Shown here: positions 22,660 through 35,346 of the stretch, piece after piece
Numbering within the stretch: position 1 is the stretch's first letter
Layout of the letters: each line of letters opens with the position of its first letter
From: Ottelia alismoides
Taxonomy: Eukaryota; Streptophyta; Magnoliopsida; Alismatales; Hydrocharitaceae
DNA length: 64,000 nt
Assembly: GCA_037367405.1 (NCBI GenBank)
Contig: JAZKJV010003122.1
Location: forward strand, 1 to 64,000
Direction of reading: 5' to 3'
Translations under genes and position numbers: made by a program
The notes under the pieces: model-generated
What the model was told of the DNA's origin: nothing
Databases searched by the model: none
Seen by the model: the letters and a program-made list of their open reading frames with translations, nothing else

Positions 22660-25600
22660 ATGGCACCCCGAGTAGCTCGCGATCAGCCAGGAGAGATGGC
22701 ACAGGTACTAGCTGCACTCACTGATCTGCGACAGAGACAGGATCAGATACTTGCCCAGCAGACTGAGTTGGCTGAGCGCCAAACTGGGATGGAGCTGAGG
22801 ATGGAGGAGCTGTCTGACTCCTCATACCACCCATCTAGGGATGAGTCCGCTAGAGCCGAGCATCTATTCTCTGAGGAGATTCCCCAACATTCCGAGGCAG
22901 ATATTCTGAGGGAGTCAGGAGCCGACAGAGCTGAGGCAGGCCAAGGGCCTGTAGCAGGAGTAGAGGTCACTGGGTTTGTTCTTCCTACTGCACCGAGACA
23001 CCATGATGTCTTCACATCCTACCAGAGAGCTGGAGTACCCAGGTTCCAGGGCACGGGTACATCTGACGAGGCTGAGCAGTGGCTCAGGACGGTGACGAAG
23101 GTGTTCAGGATGATTCAGGCACCACTAGAGTCGTGGTTACCTTTTGCTGAGTTCTCCCTTACTGGGTTTGCAGAGCGCTGGTGGGAGGCTACTGTGTCTG
23201 AGATGGGACGTGTGCCGACTTGGACAGACTTTGAGACCCACTTCAGAGGCCACTTCTTCTCAGGGAAGTGGAAGGAGACACAGCGCAGGTTGTTTGCAGA
23301 GCTGAGACAGGGCAGGATGACAGCGCGAGAGTACTTTGTGCAGTACACCGAGTTGTCACGCCACACATCTTCTGCAGCTGCTTTTCCAGAGGAGAATCTG
23401 GAGAAGTTTGTTCGTGGCATGAGGGAGGACGTTCAGGAGAAGTTGGTGGGGCTGAGACTGACTACCATTGCTGAGGTGACTGACGCAGCAGAGCGGATTG
23501 AGGACGTCCGTGAGAGACGTTTTGGGAGTACTTTTAGACCGCCACCGGTACCACAGAGGTCATTGGGGCCTATTCGGCGGCAGTTCCAGCCACAGTGGTC
23601 AGCACGACGCTTTCGTCCGACAGGGACGGTTTCTTCTGGCAGTGTTCGCTCGACCCCCACGACTACTTTGGGAGGAGCACTGGCCAGTAGAGGTTTTGAG
23701 GCAGCGCGACCATCTGGGTCGCAGAGGTTTGGAGCACAGAGCGCGAGACCCGCAGAGAGTGTCGGTCCATCTTCTACGCCGAGCAGGGCGATCAGGTGCT
23801 ACCAGTGCCAGCAGGTGGGACATATCAGGTCACAGTGTCCACAGCTACAGACTCCACCACCTCCACCTCCACCGCGTTCGAGAGCTACCGGGAGGAGCTC
23901 CCAGTACAGAGGTCAGCAGAGACCAGCTCAGAGCGCAGCAGGATCCAGTGCCGGATCTATACGTCAGGGACAGATTCACGCAGTTACAGCTGAGCAGGCA
24001 CGGTCCGCGGCCACGGTCGTGAAAGGTATGGTTTCAGTTTCGAGCCATCCTTTTCACGTGTTGTTTGATTCTTGTGCTACCCATTCGTTTCTTGCTGTGA
24101 GGCTTCTAGCCACATTGGGTAGAGTCGCGGAGGACGTAGATCCTCCATTTCACATTCGAGGGCCTGGCGGACAGTTGTTCGTGATTTCAGAGATAGTTAG
24201 AGGGTTACCAGTGTCCATAGGCGATCACGAGATGACTGCGGACTGCCTTCTACTACAGCTTGTTGAGTTCGACATGATTTTGGGCATGGATTGGTTGTCT
24301 ACACATCACGCCTTAGTCGATTGTTACAGGAAGACTGTTGTCTTCAGGATCCCCGGCTTGACAGAGTTCACTTTTGAGGGGACATTGCAGGACTTTAGGA
24401 TGGAGTATATTTCAGTGCTGAGAGCACAACGACTGGTTGATCAGGGATGTGACACTTTTCTGGCCTTTGTTCAGGAGGTTGCAGATAGAGAGCCGATGGC
24501 TCAAGACATTAGAGTTGTGTCAGAGTATCCCGATGTGTTTCCTGAGGAGTTACCAAGACTACCTCCAGTTAGAGAGATCAAGTTTGAGATATCGCTACTT
24601 CCCGATACGCAGCTGATCTCCATGGCTCCGTATCGCATGGCACCCGCAGAGCTGAGAGAGCTGAAGGTGCAGCTACAGGAGTTGCTTGACTTAGGCTTTG
24701 TGAGGCCGAGCACTTCACCTTGGGGCGCTCCTGTACTCTTTGTTCGGAAAAAGGATGGAACCATGCGGTTATGCATTGATTATAGACAGCTGAATAAGAG
24801 GACGGTGAAGAACCGTTATCCTCTGCCACGCATTGATGATCTATTTGATCAGCTACAGGGATCTTCGGTGTTCTCGAAGATCGACCTCTGCTCGGGTTAC
24901 CATCAGTTGAGGATTCGGGAGACAGACGTCCCGAAGACAGCCTTTCGGACACGGTATGGCCACTACGAGTTTGTAGTGATGCCATTCGGACTGACGAATG
25001 CCCCCGCGGCATTCATGGACATGATGAACAGAGTATTCCATCCTTACTTGGACAAGTTTGTTGTGGTGTTCATAGATGATGTGTTGGTTTACTCGAAGAA
25101 TGAATGAGACCATGAGAACGACTTGAGAGCAGTGCTTGGTACCTTGAGAGAGCATAGACTGTATGCCAAGTTGAGTAAGTGTGAGTTTTGGCTACCTCAG
25201 GTCTCATTCTTGGGACACGTCATCTCAGGAGCAGGAGTCGCAGTGGACCCTACGAAGATAGATGCTGTGATGTCTTGGGAGCAGCCCAAGACAGTGACAC
25301 AGATCCGTAGTTTTCTTGGGTTGGCAGGCTATTACAGACGCTTTATCAGCAACTTTTCGCGGATCGTACTACCTTTGACGCGTTTGACGCAGAAGGGAGT
25401 ACCTTTTGTTTGGGATAGTACATGCGAGCAGGCCTTCAGGACACTGAAGGAGAGACTTACTACAGCTCTGATTCTTGCTTTACCGTCAGGTACACAGGAC
25501 TATGCGGTTTACACAGACGCGTCAGGTGATGGTTTGGGAGCAGTGCTGATGCAGAGGGGGCATGTGATTGCCTATGCTTCGAGACAGTTGAGACCGCATG

Positions 25601-27480
25601 AGCGGAATTACCCTACACACGATCTTGAGTTGGCGGCAGTGGTCTTCGCTTTGAAGACCTGGCATCACTACTTGTACGGGGTTAACTTTGAGCTCTTCAC
25701 AGACCACAAGAGTCTGAAGTACATATTTGATCAAAAGGAGCTGAACATGAGGCAACGCAGATGGTTAGAGCTGCTGAAGGACTACGATTGCACGATCTCT
25801 TACCATCCTAGTAAGGGAAACGTGGTTGCAGACGCCCTTAGCAGGAGAGCGCACACGGAGGGTACGATGAACTGGCTATACACTTGGGACTTACTTGCAG
25901 CACTGACGGATTGGCATCCGCAGGATAGTGCGTCTTCTCCCATCTCCGTACCTCCAAGGTACAGCAGCCTTTGGGACCGTATAGTGTCAGGTCAACAGAC
26001 AGACCCGTGGATTCGCGACAGATACATGCGGGCAGTGAAGGACGAGTTTGACGATTTTGTTGTTGCAGAGTCTATTCTGTGGAAGGTAGGTCGGGTAGTG
26101 GTTCCCAACGATGAGCAGCTACGAAGAGACATACTTGACGAGGCACATTGTTCGCATCTTTCTATTCATCCCGGCAGTACAAAGATGTACCACAATCTTC
26201 GCCGACATTTCTGGTGGGACGGGATGAAGAGGGACGTAGCTGGGCATGTCAGCAGGTGTTTGACTTGCCAGATGGTGAAGGCAGAGCGTAGACGACCACC
26301 TGGATTACTGCAGCCTCTCCCCATTCCTGAGTAGAAGTGGGAGAGCATTTCGATGGACTTTGTTACAGGATTGCCAAGGACACCAGGAGGCCATGATTCC
26401 ATTTGGGTCATTGTTGATAGGTTGACGAAGTCAGCCCATTCTATACCTGTTAGCATGACTTATACACCTTCTCAGCTGGCCAGATTGTACATACAGCACA
26501 TTGTGAGGTTACATGGCATACCCCGAGAAGTAGTGTCTGACAGAGACTCCAGGTTCACTTCCCATTACTGGCAGCAGTTCATGTCAGCTTTATAGACCGA
26601 GTTGAAGATGAGTTCAGCGTATCACCCTCAGACGGACGAACAGAGCGAGCGTACGATACAGACCTTGGAGGATCTTCTACGCGCATGTTCTCTAGAGTGG
26701 AAGGGATCCTGGAAGGATCATTTACCTCTTGTTGAGTTCACGTACAACAACAGCCATCATTCGAGCATCGGCATGGCGCCATTCGAGGCTCTTTATGGGC
26801 GGAGATGCCTTACGCCAATCAGTTGGCGCGAGGTAGGCGATCATGCGTTGTATATCGTGGATCTCTTGGAGGAGACTGCGAACGTTGTTGACTTGGTGAG
26901 GAGGAAGCTCTTGACGGCACAGAGTCGCCAGAAGAGCTATGCAGATCGACGACGCCGACACTTGGAGTTTTAGGTTGGGGATTTTGTGTTCCTGCGTGTA
27001 TCGCCCATGAAGGGGATACAACGGTTCGGAGTTCATGGCAAGCTGGTGCCACGTTTTGTTGGGCCATTTGAGATACTTTCACGTGTCGGGAAGGTGGCGT
27101 ACAAACTGGCACTTCCCCCACGTTTGGCGGCTATACACGACATATTCCATGTGTCGAACTTGAGGAAGTACGTGCACGATCCTCGGCACATCATCAGCTA
27201 TGAGAGCCTTGACATAGAGTTAGAGTTGACATACGAGGAGGAGCCAGTGCAGATACTTGATTTTGCTGTCAGGAGGCTTCGGAACAAGGAGATTCCCTTG
27301 GTCAAGATCCTATGGCACCGACAGGGTGTTGAGGAGGCGACATGGGAGACCGAAGCAGCTATGCGAGAGAGATACCCGCGACTCTTCTCAGGTACTTTCG
27401 CAGTTAGTTTATCAGTTCTCTGTATGGCAAATCATTTCACTTTCTGGGTAAAAACCTTCTTTGAGGTTTTTATGGGTTAA
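22660..27480 (+). pseudogene. Gypsy-1 gag-pol polyprotein, one frame with four internal stops
   Basis: The ATG at 22660 is the first start after the leader. The same frame runs 1606 codons to 27480 with stops only at codons 816 (TGA 25105), 1225 (TAG 26332), 1312 (TAG 26593) and 1438 (TAG 26971), and no frameshift. Domains in order: gag capsid (about 115-290), CCHC knuckle [14 protein letters not shown] (380-393), protease with Asp470 ([10 protein letters not shown]), RT with CIDYRQLN (about 706) and the catalytic FIDDV (Asp806-807), RNase H ([13 protein letters not shown]), integrase zinc region ([10 protein letters not shown]...CLTCQ), integrase core (MDFVTGLP, VSDRDSRF, QSERTIQ), and a chromodomain-like end (VKILWHRQG...ATWETE). 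Three of the stops fall in or just after integrase. Confidence 0.94.
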
Positions 27481-27568
27481 AAACCTTTTGAGGTTTTTAT
27501 AGCAGACCGACGAACCCAACTTAAAAGTGGAGTCTCGAGGACGAGACTCTCTTTGAGGTTTTTATGAT
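27452..27568 (+). promoter_or_regulatory. Gypsy-1 region before the 3' LTR with a thrice-repeated motif in place of a polypurine tract
   Basis: The motif tttgaggtttttat occurs at 27460-27473, 27487-27500 and 27552-27565; the last copy abuts the LTR. Plus-strand priming in this group normally uses a purine tract here, and no long purine run is visible. A self-complementary GAGTCTCGAGGACGAGACTC-like segment (27530-27550) lies between copies two and three. Confidence 0.55.
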
Positions 27569-30500
27569 TGTAACATCCTTAAATCCTAATGACTAATCAA
27601 GCCAAGATGGTGAATCATTAGTGAGCTTGATGGAAATTAGAGATGCCATTAGTGGCTAATTGTGATAATTGTAGCTAGAGGTGATTAAGTGGCTAAGTAT
27701 GATTAGTAATGTGATTACTATTCATGGGTGGGCCTTGGTTGCAATTAGGAGGAGTTGGTGGGGTTTATGTTGCAATTTTCACAAGGATATAACCTCCCAT
27801 AGGTGTCACCCCTTCCTCCCACTTCATCTTCTTCCTCTTGAAATCTTGGAGCTCTTTTCTCCATGGCTGAAAAATCTATGGATCTCCATCTTCTTTTTTA
27901 GTTTTCTCCCTCATTTCTCCACCAAAATTCGAGTTCTTGGGCTCAAATCAAAGCTGGGAAGGAGAGGATCTTGGATCTTATATTGCATGTAAGATCAAGG
28001 GCCAAAGAAGAGGAGGAATCCAAGCTTGAAGCTCAAGGTGTGGACAGCCCAACATTGTTCTTGGAGAGTTCTTCTTCAAGCTTTTGAAAGCTTGATTTGA
28101 GGTACAAATTAAACCTTTCTCTTGCTGCCATTTGTAGAGTTTTTACCACCTATATTCCAGATCTAAGACCAAGTGCTTGTTTTGGGGATTTTGGTTGTAA
28201 AAATTTGAGAAAATGGGGCTTAGAGTGGACGGTTTTACTTGGTGTCCAGATCTGGTTGCTTTCTTTTTAGTCCAAGTTAGACATGTATTTATTGATCTTT
28301 CTTGGGTTTTCTTGGGTAGATTCATATATTGATTAATACTCCATTAAGTTAGGCTTAAATCCATGGGCTTAGATACGAAATTGCATGCGATTATAACATC
28401 TTAAAGAGACTACATCTATGGACGGGTATACTGAAATTTCAGATTTTGTTGTTGTTGATTGTTGGCCAATAGCTTACATGATTTGGGTATCTTCTTTAAG
28501 TTTCCTTGAGTATATTTGCTTACTGATATGACCTCACTAAATTGGCTTATGATTCTTGGTTTTTAAATTTGGAAATTTAGGTGATTAGAAATGTTATGGA
28601 TGTTGTCATATGCATGTAACTGAATGTGTCCAGATCTGTCCATGAACTTTAGGTTAGTGTTTTAAGATGCATTTGAGGAGTTTCTTCATATTTCCTTGAG
28701 TGCAATTACTTTTAGATATATATACTCTTTCATATTAACCTTTAGTCCATGGAGTTGTTTTTGAAAATAAGGAGTTTTCAAGAGTTGTTGACTACCTATA
28801 TCATAGATGTCATTGAATGTCCAGATCTGTCCATGCATTTTAAATTAGAGTTTTAGGATGCATTTGGGGAGTTTCTAAATGTTTCCTTGAGTGTAATTAC
28901 TGGTTAATATATACTCTTTCATAGTAACCTTTAGTCCATTGGTTTGTTTTAGAAAAATGAGGAGTTTTTGAGGAATTATTGAATACCTATATTATATCTC
29001 CACTGAAAGTTCAGATTGGAGATGGTTGCCTTAGGACTAAGAACATACATGATTTTGATAATATCCTTGGACATCCTTTGGTGGATTTGACTATAGATAT
29101 TTAGTGAGTGTAATACACATGAAATCCATGTATTTGGATTGGTTTTGATGAGGATTTTGGAGACAAATTCAGTTGTTGTCCATGAACAAAACAGTGGCCA
29201 AATTCCATTGTTGAATGTATGTCTAACAAATTTTTAGGCATTCATTAATAAGTTTTAAAAACACCAAGTCCCCTTGTTTCCCTATATTGAAATGGAAAAT
29301 CAATTAGTGATTTAATCCCAATCAGGAGAGGGATTATGATAGGATAATTTTCTTTATGTTTGCAGCCATATGCTTATTATACACATAAGTTTGGAGCATG
29401 TGATGCTCTCTAACAGACCCCTTTAAATGTTAGACCTTAAAGTAACTTAAACACCTAAATAGCATCTTTAAAGTCATGAAGTTGGGTGTGAACTTAAAAG
29501 GACTAGATGCCTTGGATTATTATGAAGTATACACACAAAATGACAATGTTTTGGGGTGATCAAAAAGTGAATAGGGTAAACCTCTATTAGTAATCATTTT
29601 AGAGCATGCCTTAGGATAATTGCTACTTATAAAGGTGGGCTTGAAACACCTATTATGAAATTTAGAGATTGGGGATGATCTTAAGGATACATATATATAT
29701 GTAGTGACTATACAGGAAAACAAGACTATATGCACTTGTCATGAAGCAAGTCTTCCTCTAAGGAGTAGCCCGATCCTTGTAGGTTTTTCTGAATCTTTTG
29801 GGAGGTAGGAAAGAACGAAGTTTCCGGTAAGATAGCAAAGATCATAAGATTGATGTTCTTGAGTAGGAAATTAGAGAGAGACTATCGTATCAGGTCTGTA
29901 TCGCCGACCTTGGATCAATAGAGGTTCTTATAGAACAAGTTCGGGTCTAGGACCGATAACTTGTAGATGTGAAACAAATCAAAGACATAGACGCTTAGGG
30001 TGTAATATGAAAATAAAGAAATGGTGATGTCACATATGATCAGTCATGGAGATTGATGCTCCGACTGTGCGAGGGCGCGGTGACCCTCACCTGAGCAGGA
30101 GATGAGGTCGCTCAGGCTTGGGTAGCAGACACTGAGAGAATGGGTCTAGGATCCCAGTCTTTTTACGTGTTTTCTTCGAGTCGGCTCGGTTTTTACGCTT
30201 TGTTGGGATCCACGAGTTGTCTAGACCATTCCGCTGACCTGTTGTTTTTTCTTTGAGAGCCTAGGTTGGGGGTTCTCTGCAATTAGTTACGAGCTCGTCT
30301 GGTTTTTACTTAGCTCTTCTCCTCCGGGAGTTGAGCAACGAGAGAGGAAGTCGGGTCCGGCAGGCTTACCTCTTCTCTTTCTTGCCTTCAGTGGCGTAGT
30401 AGTTGTACTACCACTGCTTTTCCCTTGGACCACACTTCCACTGGGATTGGCGAGAGCAGACGAATCCCTTCGGGGGTTTCCTCACCGCTATAATTATTAC

Positions 30501-31916
30501 TCTTCCATCAGGTTGTGCTCTGGTGATGGGATTGTGATTAACAGACTTGTGACATTTCACCAATTGCCCAGTTAAGATGAAGTTCATCAGTAGACTTTCA
30601 CCAATTGCCCAGTTAAGATGAAGTTCATCAGTAGACATTGATGTCACCATTTGTACCTTTCCACTATGTCGTGCACTGGTGATGGGGTAGTGGTCAGTAG
30701 ACATCAATGTCACCATTTGTACCTTTCCGCTATGTCGTGCACTGGTGATGGGGTAGTGGTTAGCAGACACTAATGACTTCATTATTACCTTTCTACCATG
30801 TCGTGCACTTGTGATGGGGTAGTGGGTAACAAACACTAAAAATTTCATCAATACCTTTCTGTCAAGTTTATGACCTCGTGATGGGGTAAGAGATATGTGA
30901 TCTTTAGACTCTTCCGCTACGAGACTAATGACGACAGTACCGTTAGTCAAGACTAACGAGGAGTGAATGCTGAGAGAGAGTTGTGAGTACACGTACACCT
31001 TCGGGAGCGAGCTATCACATGTGTCGACCGAGGATCAATGTGAGTTGAGAGAACAAGCTAGAAGGAGTGTTGAGAACTTAGTTAGGATGCAAGACACCAT
31101 CGCATGCCTACGGAGGCACCCCAACCCTGAGGCGTACACCATACCTCAGAGTCATAGTGTAAGGTTCAACCTGGACTTTGAAGTTCTACCCGGATATCAA
31201 GGTCCTAACCGGACCAAACCACAGACTTACTTCTAGGCTTGAGTTGTTGTTGGTTAGTTCCATTGATCGAGGGAGACACAGTGTGGTAGTGAGCGAGTGT
31301 GTTCTTGTTAGACTTCAGAAAGCAAGTAAATAATTTAAAAGAATCTATTAACCCACTTTTACTTGCTAGCTTCTTTTGTCTACTACAGTTACCTTACTGT
31401 TTTTCTAGCTGTGCTAGTCTTTGCTTACTACTTTCCTTAGTAGAACTGTGTAGAATTTGTACTCGACAACTTTGTGACAGATACTTGCTTGTCCTTTTTC
31501 TACTATGGCAGGCAAGGGCCCTGCGATCGAGTAGCCGACGTACTAGGGGTTGTGACAGACACTTACAGAGCAGGTATATTCTTTTGGAGCTCATTAGACA
31601 GTTGTTTGTTGTGTTCTCCTCTGTAGAGTTATTTTTGGGATACATACATGTATATTGAATGTTGCGAAACTTCAGCATGTTTATGAATGAAATGAAAATG
31701 AATGGATATCATTGTTGTTCAGTTCTGGTGTACTACTTACTTCCGCTTTTAGTTTGCTTATGGTTGCTTGCTTAGCCAAATTTAAATCTTGTGAATGTCA
31801 TGTTTAAAAAAAAATTCCCCAGGTTTTCATAAGCATGAGATTAACTTAAGCTTGTAAAGTGTGCAAATGACGTATTTGACGGGTAACCTAAGGTCCTCGG
31901 GAGGACGGTCGTAACA
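27569..31916 (+). repeat. Gypsy-1 3' LTR (4348 bp)
   Basis: It pairs with 18174-22420. It retains the 114 bp missing from the 5' LTR, so this copy shows the fuller form. It ends CGTAACA, followed by the CCACC duplication. Confidence 0.95.
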
Positions 31917-31921
31917 CCACC

Positions 31922-33002
31922 CATCATCTCTGCCACGATAGAGAGAGACTTGAGTCCTACAGGGACATCCCACATGGTCGCTCAGTGCTGATAGCAGATG
32001 GTACTCATTCCCCCTTATTAGACAGGGGGAGGTTTCCTTATCACCCTCTATGCATCTAGAGAATGTTCTACATGCTCCTGAGTTCTCCATGAATTTGTTA
32101 TCTATTAGTCAGATTACGAAGGATTTGCACTGTCGTGCTATATTTGACTCCTCTTCTCTTATTTTTCATGACATACTAACGGAAAGGGTGATTGGTTGTG
32201 GCTCTGAGCAGAATGGTTTGTATCGGCTGGTCCGGAATTCTTATGCTGGCGTCTCTTCTCATTCCATCGGACCAGTATCTCCGTACATTTGGCATCTTCG
32301 AATGGTCATCTCCCGCTCCAGAAAATGCGACATCTATTGCATCGGATCTCTCCCAGTTCATCATTTCGCTGTGAAGCATGTCAGTTGGGAAAGCATCATC
32401 TGTCTAGCTTTCCTAGTCGTCAGAGTCGGAGCAGTAGCTCCCCGTTTGAGTTATTTCACATTGATATTTGGAGTCTGAGTCGTGTACCTGATCATCAGGG
32501 ACACAGGTTTTATCTAGTTGTGATGGATGACTTTTCTCGTGTATCTTGGGTCTTTCTTTTAAAGAATAAATCTGAGGCAAGGGATGTTATTAAAAATTTG
32601 ATTAATGAAGTGCAGAATGCTTTTTCTTCTACTGTCAAATATGTTCGTACAGATAATGCATTGGAATTCTGCACCCGGTCTCTCTCTCAGTTTCTCTCGT
32701 CTAAGGGTATTATTCACCAAACCACATGTGCTTACACATCTCAGCAGAATGACGTGGTAGAAAGAAAGCACTGTCACCTTCTTGACATCACTCAAACCCT
32801 CCTTATTCAGAGTTGTGCTCCTATTACTTTCTGGGGGTATGCTGTCCTTACAGCCTGCTATCTGGTCAATCGTATGCCATCCTCTGTCCTTGGTGAGAAA
32901 ATTCCTCTTTCTATCTTTTTTCTTGATAAAGAATTTTTCTCACTTACTCCTCGTGTCTTTGGTACTGTTGCGTTTGTTCATCTCCTGTCCCATGAACTTG
33001 AC
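31922..33002 (+). pseudogene. Copia-2 protease end, pre-integrase and integrase core
   Basis: The protease motif resumes at once with HHLCHDRERLES. A frame change near 32048 leads to NVLHAPEFSMNLLSISQ (32050-32478). Another leads to the zinc region CEACQLGKHH and the integrase core in 32289-33002. The catalytic triad is recognisable: Asp in FELFHIDIW, Asp in RTDNALEF, Glu in QQNDVVERK. The core then reads TFWGYAVLTACYLVNRMPSSV. MITE-2 interrupts the C-terminal part at 33003. Confidence 0.88.
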
Positions 33003-33213
33003 CAAGGCCTTAAATGTCGGATTTCAGTTTCATTTCGGTGACGGACCGAAATGACATTTTGGTCGAATTTAAATTCGACCGAAATTTTGGTCATTTCGGT
33101 CGTTTTTTGAACTAAGGCCCCCAAATTTCGGCCGATATAGGCCATTTCGGTCGAATTTTGGTTACCCACCGAAACCGAAATTCGGTCGAATTTCGGCAAA
33201 ATTTGAGGCCATG
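33003..33213. mobile_element. MITE-2, 211-bp hAT-like non-autonomous element in Copia-2
   Basis: It is a second copy of the MITE-1 family. The flanking 8-bp duplication is aacttgac (32995-33002) and gacttgac (33214-33221), 7 of 8 identical. The left end CAAGGCCTTAAAT and the inverted right end CATGGCCTCAAAT match at 11 of 13. The interior is dominated by 'tttcggtc' and 'gaccgaaat' repeats. It splits the Copia-2 integrase C-terminus. Confidence 0.85.
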
Positions 33214-33221
33214 GACTTGAC

Positions 33222-33780
33222 AAACTCTCTCCTAGAGCTGTCAAGTGTGTATTTGTAGGTTACTCTCGGACTCAGAAGGGCTATCGTTGTTATGACCCCA
33301 TCAACAAGAAATACTTTGTCAGCGCTGATGTCACGTTTTTTGAGTCCGTTATGTACTTTTCCCCTGTAGGTGACAGGCTGGTCTCATCCACTACCAACGA
33401 TGATGTCTATGTTCCTCCTCCTCCTAGTTTGAGTTCACCTGAGTCCACTCGAGCTCCAGTTGCTACGCTACCACCACCATCGCCACCTCCACCACCCCAC
33501 CTCCACAGCCTCCTATTCCACGTTTACCAAAATTCTATACGCGTCGGTCAGGTCCTGCTCAAGCTACACGTCAGGCATCCATCACGCCTCATGTATGTTC
33601 AGATGGCATCGCTACTAACGGGTCAGATATGGTACATGTGCAGGATTCTTCATTGCAGGAGGAGACTATACCATCCGGTACAGTGGATGACGACCTTGAT
33701 ATTCCCATTGCTATCCGGAAGCAGAAACGGACTTGTGCGTCTTATCCTTCTGCTTTCTAGGTGTCCTTTCATCGCCTCAT
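33222..33780 (+). pseudogene. Copia-2 integrase C-terminus and linker
   Basis: It resumes after MITE-2 with [15 protein letters not shown], the copia GKGY-region counterpart, then [21 protein letters not shown] Pro-rich linker (33410-33510) precedes the RT. A frame change near 33500 and a stop at 33780 break it. Confidence 0.82.
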
Positions 33781-34460
33781 AGGCGACTTTCAGAGGTTTG
33801 TTGTGGCTTTGTCTTCTGTGGACATACCACGGACCTATCAAGAAGCTATGAAGATTAATTGCTGGTGACTGGCTATGGAAGACGAGATGCGTGCCTTACA
33901 GTCTCGTGGCAACATGGAGCTTGGTTAATGCACCTCCTGACGCATCCATTATTAGCTGCAAGTAGGTATTCATAGTTAAATACCATGCTGATGGCAGTTT
34001 AGATCGATATTAGGCACGGCTGGTCGCGAGAGGTTTCACACAAACCTATGGCGTGGACTATATGGATACATTTTCTCCAGTGGCTCGTCACTCTACTCTT
34101 CGCATTCTTTTATCAGTTGCTATGGTACGTGACTGGACTATATCTCAACTTGATGTCAAGAATGCATTCTTGTATGGAGATTTGTGGGAGGAAGTCTACA
34201 TGCAGCAGCCACTAGGGTTCACTGCTGAGGGGGAGAAGCATATGGTGTGTAGAATTCAAAAGATCCAGAAGGGCGTAGTTCCAGAAACTTTCCCATCTGA
34301 TTGAACGACAGAGGTTCAAAAGATCCAATGCAGATCACTCGTTGTTCATTCAGAAGTCTTCTACAGGTATGGTTGTCATCATGGTCTATGTGGATGATAT
34401 TCTGGTTACAGGAGATGATGTTCAGGGAATACAGAGGGCAAAAGCATTCCTGGGGCGTTA
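33781..34460 (+). pseudogene. Copia-2 reverse transcriptase
   Basis: The RT N-terminus ([14 protein letters not shown] and the ALQS...TWSLV region) is degraded around 33781-34050. Frame 34053-34304 carries YMDTFSPVARHSTLRILLSV and QLDVKNAFLYGDLWEEVYMQ. The catalytic YVDD is encoded at 34387-34398 within a VIMVYVDDILVTGDD segment in another frame. Several stops and frameshifts are present. Confidence 0.87.
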
Positions 34461-35339
34461 GTTCGTCACGAAGGATCTTGGAACCCTAAGATGTTTTCTG
34501 GGGTTGGAATTTGCTAGGAATGCACAGGGTCTGGTGATGACCCAAAGGAAGTACATTACAAATTTTTGGTTGAAACATGCATGGTAGGATGCTGACCATC
34601 GAGTACTCCCATGGATCCAAGCATGAAGCTGTATGACGATGACACCGCAGGAGTAGACAAGAGGAGATATAGAGAGATGGTGGATAAGCTCCTTTATATT
34701 ACCATAACTCGACCCGATATTGCCTTTGCAGTAAGCCAGGTGAGTCAATTTATGGAGCAGCCAAGATAAGTTCATATGGATGCCATATACATGATACTGA
34801 GGTATCTGAAGTCTTCTCCAGGCTCAGGGCTGCTATTTCGAAAGGGCACAAATTTATCTATTTCAGCATGTTCAGATGTCGATTATGCAGGGTGTCCTAA
34901 GGATCGAAAGTCAACCTCAGGATTTGCCGTTTTTGTTGGAGCTCTCTGATTTCTTGCAAAAAGCAAGAAACAAACTGTTATGGCAAGGTCCAATGCTGAA
35001 TTTGAATATAAGGCCATGGCGCAAGCAAGCACGGAGATGATGAGGGTTCGATCTGTGCTAGAGGATCTACATATAGTCGTACCTTTACCCATGCAGCTTC
35101 AGTGTGACAATCAGGCAGCATTGTTTATTGCCAACAATCCAGCATTCCAAGAAAAAACAAAGCATATCGAAGTTGACTGCCACTACATGAGAGACTTGAT
35201 CCAGAGAGGCTTGATATCTACATCTCACGCTAGCTCAGGGGATCAGACTGCTGACATATTCACCAAGTCGTTGCTCAGAGGACCCTTCCAGAGATGTTCT
35301 TCCAAGCTGAGCATGATAGACATCTATGCTCCACCTTGA
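34461..35339 (+). pseudogene. Copia-2 RT connection and RNase H
   Basis: It begins with LRCFLGLEFAR near 34490 and reaches the RNase H start CSDVDYAGCPKDRKSTSGFA near 34870. The open frame 34980-35339 gives MARSNAEFEYKAMAQAST, LQCDNQAALFIANN, HIEVDCHYMRD, SGDQTADIFTKSLL and a terminal stop (TGA 35337-35339). The stop lies just before the polypurine tract, the normal layout of copia pol. Confidence 0.88.
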
Positions 35340-35346
35340 GGGGGAG

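Larger units (their letters stand above)
18174..31916 (+). mobile_element. Gypsy-1, Ty3/gypsy chromovirus with 4.2-4.3-kb LTRs
   Basis: It has LTRs at 18174-22420 and 27569-31916 and a perfect target duplication CCACC (18169-18173 and 31917-31921). The primer site TGGTATCAGAGC is at 22425-22436, and one gag-pol frame with a C-terminal chromodomain-like segment follows. The very long LTRs and the chromodomain suggest the Tekay/Del group. The LTRs appear about 98-99% identical by eye outside two indels, so insertion is recent. It sits inside the Copia-2 protease coding region. Confidence 0.95.

Noticed and set aside
23498..24022. 174-codon plus-strand frame inside the Gypsy-1 gag
   Set aside because: It overlaps the well-supported gag frame and has no motif of its own; an alternate-frame artefact.
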